64,000 bases of DNA from Ariolimax columbianus (lineage: Eukaryota > Mollusca > Gastropoda > Stylommatophora > Arionidae), in contig JAVGWX010000007.1 in NCBI GenBank assembly GCA_036924085.1, positions 37,446,643 through 37,510,642 on the forward strand, written 5' to 3'. A program made the translations under genes and the position numbers. The stretch's first letter is position 1, and each line of letters begins with the position of its first letter. The notes beneath the pieces were generated by a model that made no database searches, was not told the origin of the DNA, and was given only the letters and a program-made list of their open reading frames with translations. This document shows, in pieces, positions 21,608-30,964 of the stretch.

Positions 21608-22405
21608 GCAGCAGACGAGACAAGATGGTTAAGGAAAAGGGGGCAGCAGACGAGACAAGATGGTTAAGGAAAAGGGGGCAGCAGACGAGACAAGATGGTT
21701 AAGGAAAAGGGTGGCATCAGACGAGACAAGATGGTTAAGGAAAAGGGGCAGCAGACGAGACAATATGGTTAAGGAAAAGGGGCAGCAGACGAGACAAGAT
21801 TATTTAAGGAAAAAGGGGGCAGCAGACGAGACAAGATGGTTAAGGAAAAAGGGGCAGCAGACGAGACAAGATGGTTAAGGAAAAGGGAGCAGCAGACGAG
21901 ACAAGATGGTTAAGGAAAAAGGGGCAGCAGTCGAGACAAGATGGTTAAGGAAAAAGGGGCAGCAGACGAGACAAGATGGTTAAAGAAAAAGGGGCAGCAG
22001 ACGAGACAAGATGGTTAAGGAAAAAGGGGCAGCAGACGAGACAAGATGGTTAAAGAAAAAGGGGCAGCAGACGAGACAAGATGGTTAAGGAAAAGGGGCA
22101 GCAGACGAGACAAGATGGTTAAAGAAAAAGGGGCAGCAGACGAGACAAGATGGTTAAGGAAAAGGGGGCAGCAGACGAGACAAGATGGTTAAGGAAAAGG
22201 AGAAAGCAGACGAGACAAGATGGTTAAGGAAAAGGGGGCAGCAGACGAGACAAGATGGTTAAGGAAAAGGAGAAAGCAGACGAGACAAGATGGTTAAGGA
22301 AAAGGGGGCAGGAGACGAGACAAGATGGTTAAGGAAAAAGTAATAGCAGACGAGACAAGATGGTTAAGGAAAAAGTAACAGCAGACGAGACAAGATTATT
22401 AAGAA
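21608..22405. repeat. 33-35 bp tandem array, about 24 copies
   Basis: The unit is GCAGACGAGACAAGATGGTT plus AAGGAAAAAGGGG, with A/G-run length differences that change unit length between 33 and 35 bp and shift frame from unit to unit. The last units diverge (AAAAAGTAACA). Basic open stretches inside are repeat artefacts. Confidence 0.95.
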
Positions 22406-22799
22406 AAAGTGCCATAAAACTGTATCATTTTTCGAGGTGGTTTCCATTGCGTTCTGATCAAGTCCCACACAGCCTAAAAAGTGCATGGATTCCTCTAGAA
22501 ATTTTTTTTTTTTAAAGTCTTTCCTGTGTAATCATTCATGCAACATCTGCTGCCTCTCTCCATAGGACCTGAAAGACTGTCCTGTCCTTCCAAGCTTGAC
22601 TGAACTTCAAGAAAATATGGCACGGCAATCAACAACGGCACGACCAACCTACTGACGGGGACACCGGGTATAGGGGGAATGGGGGGTCAGCGACTGTATC
22701 ACTATCAATGGTCAGGCGCTTGAAACAGTTGCTATTTTAACCAAATGTAGGGCATGTCCTTGACGATGAAGGCACCAGAGCGGAATAAAGAGCGAGGCG
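22406..22799. other. Unassigned sequence
   Basis: Nothing recognisable apart from a short T-run near 22503. A LINE relic begins downstream. Confidence 0.4.
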
Positions 22800-23535
22800 T
22801 GTTCAAGCTATGACAAGTCTTACCTCAATGAAGCCGATTTGGAGAGAGAACAAATATCTCTAAAAATCAATTGCATGCGAATAGTGATCGTCTCTGTGGA
22901 CCTGTTTGATTGTGAAACGCTGACGTTATCGTCGTCTTCTTCGTTTCGGTTTTGCATGCTCGTTTTATGCCACCAGATGGGCTGACTCCACTGACACATC
23001 AGTCGCAGGTCCTCAATGGTTCCCCACAGTTTGTCTTGTATGTTTCTTTCCTCGGGCCGGGTCTTCTCGCGGGAGCCTTGGTACAGTGGACATATTCGCA
23101 GGATGTGTTCTGGAGTCTGGGGTCCTCTCTAACATGTGCATTGTGCAGCCTGTGCTGCTTTCATTTTATGCAAATGTGCATTTAGTCTGTAATGACCTGT
23201 TCTGAGACGGAGAATTGAAACACGGGCGTTAAAAGATGTATTGGAGCGGAAAATCCAGATAATGGAGATGAGGTGTTCCAGAAAGATCATGGAACGTGAT
23301 ATCGAGACCAAGATCACGAAGGTCAGTGTACACAATACTGTCCAACAATCTATAGGACCGTTCCATGGTCTTCTTTTAATTGTCAAACCACAAAAGCTAT
23401 GGGGTCATGTGATACGGTCTCGTGGTTTGCCCATTGTGATACTCCAAGACACAATTCCTGGCAAGGGAAGGAGTGGTCTCCCTAGGATACGCTGGACTGA
23501 TGGTATCCGGGCCAGCCATAATAGTAATTGAAACC
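22800..23535 (+). pseudogene. RTE/CR1-like LINE relic, split by a LINE-2 fragment
   Basis: Before the insertion the frame reads KPIWRENKYLSKINCMRIVI and VDLFDCETLT, the degenerate 'LYGCETWT' region. After it, the same polypeptide resumes: ETRALKDVLERKIQIMEMRC, then RKIM, TVQQSIGP, KLWGHVIRSRGLP, ILQDTIPGKGRSGLPRIRW and TDGI. This order is typical of the C-terminal region of non-LTR polymerases ending in the GRxRxRW motif. Point stops and small indels show it is old. Confidence 0.8.
22930..23216 (-). mobile_element. LINE-2 3' fragment inserted in an older LINE
   Basis: In antisense it encodes FRLRTGHYRLNAHLHKMKAA with QAAQCTC and the region around DKLWGTIEDLRL; its short (GAA)n tail appears as CGTCGTCTTCTTCG at 22932. 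Imperfect 15-bp repeats flank it: GAAACGCTGACGTTA (22914-22928) and GAAACACGGGCGTTA (23216-23230), 12 of 15 identical. They correspond to the interrupted ETWTL codons of the host relic. Confidence 0.85.
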
Positions 23536-23574
23536 GGAACGCTCAAAATGGATAGACTACGGTGGCGAAAGACA

Positions 23575-23745
23575 GTTGATTATGTACTAAGAGTTGATTA
23601 TGTACTGGGTGTTGAATATGTACTGGGTGTTGAATATGTACTGGGTGTTAAAAATGTACTGAGCGTTGAATATGTACTGGGTGTTGAATATGTACTGAGC
23701 GTTGAATTTGTACTGGGTGTTGAAAATGTACTGAGCGCTGATTTT
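23575..23745. repeat. 18-bp tandem array
   Basis: About nine units resemble GTTGAATATGTACTGGGT. Being six codons long, they read VLGVEY on plus and FNAQYI/FNTQYI on minus. It directly follows the LINE relic and is not a gene. Confidence 0.93.
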
Positions 23746-23815
23746 GTTCTGGAGCGACAGACATGCATCCTCGCACTGGGCTTTCATTCGCCGATTAATT
23801 TAAATATTTGTCACT

Positions 23816-24003
23816 TCCTTGGGAGCCGCGTAGCGCGGTTAGCATCGCATCTGAGACGACAAGAGAAAAAGTTGGAAGTTTTAGAATAATAGTATAGAGG
23901 ATGATAGAGGAATAATTGATAAACAGAGATGACAAAAGAAAACGTTGGTAGTTTTAGCATAATGGTATAGAAGATGATAGAGGAATAATTGATAAACAAT
24001 ATT
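23816..24003. repeat. SINE-T3 head fragment plus 73-bp duplication
   Basis: The stretch TTGGGAGCCGCGTAGCGCGG followed by TTAGCATCGCATCTGAG (23819-23856) matches the head of SINE-T3. It adjoins a 73-bp tandem duplication (23858-23930 and 23931-24003) with unit start GACAAGAGAAAAAGTTGG and a handful of substitutions. Confidence 0.75.
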
Positions 24004-24063
24004 CGGGACTGGCAGTTGAGGAGGGCCATGATCGCCCACGTCAGTCAATAAGACCATAAGACC

Positions 24064-24262
24064 GTATGATGATAATGAAGATGAGCATTTGATGATAATG
24101 AAGATAAACATTTGATGATAATGAAGATAAACATTTGATGATTATGAAGATAAACATTTGATGATAATGAAGATAAACATTTGATGATAATGATGGTGAA
24201 CATTTGATGATAATGATGGTGAACATTTGATGATAATGAAGATGAATATAATGATTGTGATA
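24064..24262. repeat. 23-bp tandem array, about 8 copies
   Basis: The unit is ATTTGATGATAATGAAGATA plus AAC, with GATGGTGAAC variants. The Ser/Leu/His-rich minus-strand frames are repeat artefacts. Confidence 0.93.
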
Positions 24263-24474
24263 ATGATGACAGTAACACTTATACTTAATTGCAAGCACGT
24301 AACAATAACTACCGATTTTAGTCCCGACACTTTGCTACCAATGTCAAAACTGGACACTAACAGCAATTTGAAAAACGACAAATCGTAACAACAGACATAC
24401 AGTGACAAATATCCTGTGTAACAAGGTGAGACAGGATTAAAAACGATGACATCAGGATACTAGTGGGAATAACC

Positions 24475-24720
24475 AGTATCAGATTACATCAAAAGACAGC
24501 TACTAAAATGGTTTGGCCACGTAACAAGCCTACCACCACACAGCACCCCACAACAATCAATGCTATTTAGATACGACGGATTCAAGGACAAAGGCCGACC
24601 ATGAAATAGGCGGCTTACGGAAATATCTGATGCGGTGAATGCACTGTGTATGAGACACACAATCCCATTTGGCAACATCCAGCGTCCTTCCATGAGAAGC
24701 AGTCCGGAAGTGGACTGAGC
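24475..24720 (+). pseudogene. L2/CR1-like LINE C-terminal relic
   Basis: One frame reads KRQLLKWFGHVTSLPPH and later DKGRP-stop-NRRLTEISDAVNA, matching the 'QLxWxGHVxR..GRPRxxW' end of non-LTR polymerases. A similar remnant lies on the minus strand at 49160-49330. A stop interrupts the GRP motif. Confidence 0.65.
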
Positions 24721-24904
24721 CTCAATTCTACTGCTGCCTTCGTTAGAGATTGAAGTCGAGGCCTGTTGATGAATGATGAAGAAGGAAGACTATATATAGA
24801 GACCTCTTCATAACTTGACGCTAAAGGCAAAATAGGAAAAGCGAAAAGACAGAAGAAGAATGATGACTTGATATAGTCAGTTCCCTTCTACCACTGGATG
24901 TGGG

Positions 24905-26035
24905 GAGGAAGACTAACGTCTAGTCAGGCAAAATATACTGATCAGACATGTTAGTCAGGGTCAGGCAAAACATACTGATCAGACATGTTAGTCAGGGTCA
25001 GGCAAAACATACTGGTCAGACATGTTAGTCAGGGTCAGGCAAAACATACTGATCAGACATGTTAGTCAGGGTCAGGCAAAATATACTGATCAGACATGTT
25101 AGTCAGGGTCAGGCAAAATATACTGATCAGACATGTTAGTCAGGGTCAGGCAAAATATACTGATCAGACATGTTAGTCAGGGTCAGGCAAAATATACTGA
25201 TCAGACATGTTAGTCAGGGTCAGGCAAAACATACTGATCAGACACGTTAGTCAGGGTCAGGCAAAATATACTGATCAGACATGTTAGTCAGGGTCAGGCA
25301 AAATATACTGATCAGACATGTTAGTCAGGGTCAGGCAAAATATACTGATCAGACATGTTAGTCAGGGTCAGGCAAAATATACTGATCAGACATGTTAGTC
25401 AGGGTCAGGCAAAACATACTGATCAGACATGTTAGTCAGGGTCAGGCAAAATATACTGATCAGACATGTTAGTCAGGGTCAGGCAAAATATACTGATCAG
25501 ACATGTTAGTCAGGGTCAGGCAAAATATACTGATCAGACATGTTAGTCAGGGTCAGGCAAAACATATTGATCAGACATGTTAGTCAGGGTCAGGCAAAAC
25601 ATACTGGTCAGACATGTTAGTCAGGGTCAGGTAAAAACATACTGATCAGACATGTTAGTCAGGGTCAGGTAAAACATACTGATCAGACATGTTAGTCAGG
25701 GTCAGGCAAAACATACTGATCAGACATGTTAGTCAGGGTCAGGCACAACATACTGGCCAAGACAGTCGTCTCGACTTCCCAGTAGTCATCCATGAAAACG
25801 GGCTGCTTGCACGGTAACGTGGCTAACGAGGTGAGGGATCAACGTGATCGCCATAGTAGTGAGCGACACGCAGATGAAGCCAAACAAAGCAGAACCTCCT
25901 GGAGGACCCCCGGTCCACATTCATCAGCACGCTCAGGATGCGAGGAAAGCTACAACAATCCGACACTAAAAGGTCCTATTCGGGGCGCACAAAAAGAGTA
26001 ATCCTACTCATTGTGGGCATTCGATAACAACAACA
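24905..26035 (+). mobile_element. Element N with a 38-bp array expanded to about 22 units
   Basis: The array (24923-25750) has unit GTCAGGCAAAATATACTGAT plus CAGACATGTTAGTCAGGG. Variation is mainly AATATA versus AACATA and ACTGATC versus ACTGGTC. Downstream is the unique body (CGTCTCGACTTCCCAGTAG; CACATTCATCAGCACGCTC), the 3' motif CTACTCATTGTGGGCATTCG and the tail (AAC)n at 26024-26035. The same unit occurs once or twice in unexpanded copies (8925, 28680, 62120). Confidence 0.93.
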
Positions 26036-26779
26036 ACGGTCTGTAGAGGTTTTCCTTTTCCTTCTGATTTTTTGCGTAGCCTCTATACTTCATACAGGAT
26101 GGACCAGCATGCTACATGTACAACAGATCTGCTTAGTTGTCTCTCGCGACATGCCTGGCAGGTGGCAGTGATTCTTAGCTCACCTTTCGGCGCCGTTAAC
26201 AAGGAAAATTAACGACAAACAGTACAGAGCCCGAGGACTACGATTCACGGACGATATGAAAATCCCGACGACAAACTGAAACCAGCATTTGTGTACCACA
26301 CGAGAGATGTCTTTGTTTTTATTTGACGTGTTTGCCTCACTAGTTTCTACTGGCGGAGGCGCGCCTATTCCACCCCAGACCGTAGTCAATTGGGCTATAT
26401 TAAGACGTAAAGAAGGGATTTATACAGCGGAGGTTAGCAGTAGCCGGCACATGCGCGGAATGCGCGTGTCTGCTGAAGTACTATGGCCGCATTCCGGAGC
26501 TGTTGGTTTTGGGGGTGTCAATGGCTTGAATACGACCTGATAGTGTGTGCTAGAAGTGTGTGTGTGCGCGCAGTGTTACCTGCGCGGTGTGTACCGGCGT
26601 GCGTGCGAGCGTGACGTGAGGGAGGGGAGGTTGTATCTTATGTTTGTCCATTGTTCGTGTGTATGCCGATGTGTGTTTTGTAATGTTGTGAGGTTGTGTA
26701 CTGAGTACAGGTGTATGTTGTGTATATACGTGCGTATGTCCTTGGATTGTGTGAACATGTGTTTGCCGTAAGTGTTTGT
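26036..26779. other. Unassigned sequence, GT-rich at its right end
   Basis: The stretch 26345-26400 (TTCTACTGGCGGAGGCGCGC, then CTATTCCACCCCAGACCGTA) resembles 41893-41950, so a dispersed repeat is present. From about 26546 to 26770 the plus strand is TG-rich but not regularly tandem. No gene is supported. Confidence 0.45.
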
Positions 26780-27035
26780 GTCGCTGAAGTCGAGAGGTAA
26801 GACACTCGGCTCTCATTGCGATGAAAAGAAACGGCATGAGTTCGAGCCCCGCAGGTTTCAAGCCACACCTGGACTCAAAGAGGTGGGGGCCAGAGTGACT
26901 GCATTCTGAATTCCCTCCAGTCGTCTTGACGGACGTCTTGCCACTGGCCCAGGGTAGTTCGTGACCAGAGAGCGAGGTGGATGACCAGCGCAGCCACTCC
27001 TTACTATAATCCAATTACAGCGCAAGTTACATCAC
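26780..27035 (+). mobile_element. SINE-T5, tRNA-derived
   Basis: A box A-like CTGAAGTCGAGAGGT is followed by a box B-like TGAGTTCGAGCCCCG at 26840. The body CCCAGGGTAGTTCGTGACCA and the 3' part ATTACAGCGCAAGTTACATC recur in decayed form at 45785-46115. Confidence 0.7.
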
Positions 27036-27221
27036 CAAGACAAAAACAGTCAAATGTTCTCTCCATCATTGCTTGCGATGGGCGACTAACTTTTTGTGTT
27101 TGTAATATATTCTGATCAAGCCAAATCAAACGACCGTTTTGTATACTTTTCATTAGTTGTCTTATGTGCCTATATCATTAAGCACTTGTTCGTTTAACCT
27201 TTTCTTTCTGTCAGTCTCACT

Positions 27222-27375
27222 TTTTGCATCCTGCGAAATCACGACTTCTCAAGAGCTTCTGTTTGTTCATCCTTTTTGTTCAGAGTCCATGTTTCACATC
27301 CGCACGGTGCTATGGGCCAGATATGTGTGTTGATTATTCTTTTACGCAGCTCAAAATCCTGGAATTCAAACTAGC
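27222..27375 (-). pseudogene. LINE polymerase relic
   Basis: The minus strand encodes LRKRIINTHIWPIAPCGCET followed by WTLNKKDEQTEALEKS: the 'YGCETWTL' region plus the basic helix after it. It is short, with a stop after EKS, and opposite in orientation to the relic at 27480. Confidence 0.7.
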
Positions 27376-27479
27376 AGATTATATATATATTTATATTATC
27401 AAGAAGTGCAGAAGGGCTAGAGCAGCTAATTTCAGCTGTAAATGGACACAGTAAAAAGATCAAAACCTGTTTATAAACA

Positions 27480-28140
27480 TAAGCAAAACAAAGATAATGA
27501 CCACCGACAAAACACAATGTCAACATAAATTTATGGTGAGGAAATAGATCAGGTCATACATTTTGAATATCTGACCTCGAGGATTGACAAAAATGGCGAC
27601 TGCTTGAAAGAAATCAGAAGAAGAATAACCATGGCAATGCAGAGACTGAACAGCCTGAAAAATGTATGGCAGATCACCAAGAAAACGACTAAAGTAAAAG
27701 TGTTTTCTTTCCTGTGGCAGCTTATGGCTGCGAATCATGGACGATTACTAAAACTTCTAGACAAAAAATCGAATCCTTCGAGTCAAAATGTTACAGAAAG
27801 ATCCTCAGAATACACTGGACAGAGAAAAGCCAAATATAGACATTCGGCAAGAGTTGAGCATAGAGGAGAACTGGTTTATCAATTCCATTTTGATCAGAAA
27901 ATTTAAATATGTTGATTACATCAAGAGACACAATGGTCTTGAGAGAACGGAGATGGAAGGTAAGGTGCCAGGCAAAAGAGACAGGGGTAGACCAAGAATA
28001 CGATGGCACCAAGATATTCAGGAATGCCTGAGTATGCCTGTGGCAGAGGCTTGAGTTTTGGCACGGGAACGAGTTTCGTTCAGACAGACTATGATGGGAG
28101 CGACGTTCTATAAAGAACATGCTACATGATGATGATGATT
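27480..28140 (+). pseudogene. RTE/L2-like LINE 3' relic with (GAT)n tail
   Basis: Fragments in order: HFEYL-like start near 27555, RIDKNGDCLKEIRRRITMAM, QRLNSLKNVWQITKKTTKVK, then after a frame change YGCESWTITK, RQKIESFESKCYRKILRIHW, ELSIEENWFINSILIRKFKY, RDRGRPRIRWHQDIQECL and a stop. It ends in ATGATGATGATG at 28123-28138, the element's own microsatellite tail. At least two frameshifts break it, yet most of the C-terminal region is readable, so it is younger than the other relics of this type. Confidence 0.85.
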
Positions 28141-28242
28141 TATATAACAAATGTAGAAGTCCTACACAAATCTTGTAATTGTTGTATAAAGGTGAACGAT
28201 ACAAACTTCAGATAGGTACACACATTACCATACTAGGACTAT

Positions 28243-28315
28243 TGCACCCTGCCACGTAACGCCCTTTTCAGGGCGCACCAAAAAGTAACCTCACTCATTG
28301 TGGGCATTCAATATC
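28243..28315 (+). mobile_element. Element N 3' end fragment
   Basis: It contains the palindromic GCCCTTTTCAGGGC and the end motif CTCATTGTGGGCATTC without the (AAC)n tail. Confidence 0.75.
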
Positions 28316-28405
28316 TTAACCACTTGTTTTACTATTGACTAGCGAAACAGTTATTGGTTTGTGCATTGTCCGATCAATGTCCTTCCTATTATCAAATCAA
28401 CACAG

Positions 28406-28665
28406 TGGGACAGGATGGGCTAGTGGTTAAGTGGCACGGCTCACAATCAGAAGGTGCTGGGTTCGATTCCCATCACAGCACCGGCCGTTACCCCGGGGAA
28501 GCAAACCCTTAGAAAATGCAGGAGGAAGCAGACCCTTACATAAAATGCATGCTGAAGTCGGATGCACTGGGCCGACAGCCGCAAAATAAAAACCACAGTG
28601 TAACGCACACCACCTTAGGGAATAGATAAATAAGGCGAACGCAAATTTAAAAAAAAAAAAACAAC
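28406..28665 (+). mobile_element. SINE-T1 with target duplication
   Basis: The head has box A GATGGGCTAGTGGTTAAGTG and box B TGGGTTCGATTCCC. It is followed by the CCGGCCGTTACCCCGGGGAA motif, the core (ATGCTGAAGTCGGATGCACT) and an A-run tail. Duplication ATCAACACAG flanks it at 28396-28405 and 28666-28675. Confidence 0.93.
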
Positions 28666-28679
28666 ATCAACACAGGGGA

Positions 28680-29045
28680 CGATGAGGCTTTCGTCTGGTC
28701 AGGCAAAACACACTGATCAGACAATGTTAGCCAGGCTCGGAAGAAATATACTGACCAAGACCCTCACCTGACATCCATGTTGGTCGTCCTGGAAACGGGC
28801 TGTTGTCGAAGACAACAGTCTGGCTAACAAGGTGAGGGATCGACGTGATCTCGTAGTAGTGAGTGACATGCAGATGAAGCCAAGCCTTGCACAACCGCCT
28901 GGAGGACTCCGGTCCACTTCATCAGCACGCTCGGGATGTGAGGAAAGCTACTACATTCTGCCACAGGTCCGTCCTTTTCAGGGCACATAAAAGGGTTACC
29001 AACCCATTGTGGGCATTATAAACCAACCAACCAACCACCACAATA
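28680..29045 (+). mobile_element. Element N, unexpanded copy
   Basis: It carries about two internal repeat units (28695-28760), the body (GAGGGATCGACGTGATCTCG; CACTTCATCAGCACGCTCGG) and the 3' motif CCATTGTGGGCATTATAAAC. It ends in AACC-rich sequence instead of clean AAC. Confidence 0.88.
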
Positions 29046-30107
29046 ACAGATAGTTCGATTCTCAAAACTACCTTGGCTGTGTCCAGTATCGAAGCGTTAG
29101 AATAGACAGAATAGGCTGAGCTATCCCAAAAGTTTTTGCGAGGAAATGGAAAAGACACCCCTTTGCATAAAACAGATGTGAAATAAATTAGAAAATTGAA
29201 ATTGTAATGGTCATTTCCGTTTTAAGCGTAGTGACAGGTTAGCAAACGCGCGAAGCGGCAAAGCTGATTGCGTTCAGCCTAACACAGCAACGGAATTAGG
29301 TCAATTGGTAGCTAAGAGATAGTCATTAACGCGCTATTGTTTCTCACAGCCCAATAGCTACAAATTAGGCCGGCTATCCCAGAATGGATTCATATTTTTA
29401 GTACAGGTGAACGATTATGTCCCTTTATGTACATGCATCGGCTTACCCTCAAATTATCATCACGCTTCGCTACTGGCTGTATCATTTCAGTGGAAATATA
29501 TTCATATTTCCGGACGCCTATGTAAACCAGCAACGGAGTCCCCAGGCTACGGTGCACATAGTTTGAGAAGCAATGCCTTAAGCTCATATTGTGTGAGAGT
29601 ATGCTACCGAACGTGATTTTCTCATTAGTTTACGTATTAATTGGGCCATGCACAAACAAACAAAAACGAAGGTAAACCATTTTAGATCACTTTTAGGGGA
29701 AATCCGAGGTTGAATCTGTTTACGAGACACTGCTCTAATGAGGTCATCGTAGTTCATAACTACGATTATGTGAATTGGCCCACATACAATCACTGGCAAG
29801 AGTTGAAATAATGAACATTTGCTGGCAAGGTCAAGGCCAGATCGATAAACTGGTGACATCTGTTCATTTGACCTTTCTTGTAATATATGCAGGGAATATT
29901 ATGATGCCACGCGTTGTCCTATTCGTTATTATTCTGAACTGTGACCTTCGACACATTCATTTGCATGAAGTAGACCACACATACCATCAAGATGGTAGAC
30001 ACTGTTTGATAAAATCTTGTGGCCTCAGTCTGTGGTGGAATGTGGCTAGTCTCGCCAAACTAAAGCAACAATTCATCAATAACAAACGTACAGACCGCAG
30101 TTAAGGC
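29046..30107. other. About 1 kb without recognised elements
   Basis: This is one of the longest non-repetitive stretches. Short open stretches occur on both strands (29407-29616, 29775-30104), but none has start context, splice-bounded structure or a domain I recognise. Confidence 0.45.
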
Positions 30108-30738
30108 ACGCTCATGTCTGGTGGGCTGTATGAGGGCAACTCAATGACTGAAGGGATGGTACGAGGGCAACTCAATGACTGAATGAATGATACGAGGACA
30201 ACTCAGTGACTGAATGAATGATACGAGGACAACTCAGTGACTGAAAGGACGGTACGAGGTGCAACTCAATGGCTAAAGAAATGATACGATGACAGCTCAA
30301 TGGTTTAAGAAATGATACGAGGACAACTCAATGGCTAAAGAAATGATGCAACTCAATGGTTAAAGAAACGATACGATGACAATACGAGGACAACTCAATG
30401 ACTAAAACAATGATACGAGGTTAACTCAATGGCTAAAGAAATTATACAGCTCAATGGCAAAAGAAATTATACAGCTCAATGGCTAAAGAAATTATACAGC
30501 TCAATGGCTAAAGAAATGATATATACAGCTCATGGCTAAAGAAATTATACAGCTCAATGGCTAAAGAAATTATGCGAGGACAACTCAATGGCTAAAGAAA
30601 TGATACGAGGACAACTCAATGGCTAAAGAAGTGCTAAAACTCAATGGCTAAAGAAATGATACGAGGACAACTCAATGGCTACAGAAATGAAACGAGGACA
30701 ACTCAATGGCTAAAGAAATTATACGAGGACAACTCATA
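30108..30738. repeat. 31-32 bp degenerate tandem array, about 20 units
   Basis: The unit is near TGGCTAAAGAAATGATACGA plus GGACAACTCAA, with several deleted units. The first units (TGTATGAGGGCAACTCAATG) resemble the 13861 satellite core ATGAGGGCAAGTTCACTGG. Confidence 0.9.
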
Positions 30739-30964
30739 GTCAACGTTTATCCATGCCATCTTGTACACTTAATTAAAAAAATCATTCACAATTTTCTTCC
30801 TTTATTATTTTGATTCTAACGTGCACCAAAACCTAAAACGGGTCAAATGGACTGCGTAATTTTGTCAAGCTAGGACTCGCGATGCGGGCTTGAATGAGCA
30901 ACATACTTCTTCTCTGCATACACACAACCTCGCTTATTGATATAGATGTGTACGCAATCATCTC
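30739..30964. other. Unassigned spacer before the 38-bp satellite
   Basis: AT-rich sequence with nothing recognised. Confidence 0.4.
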
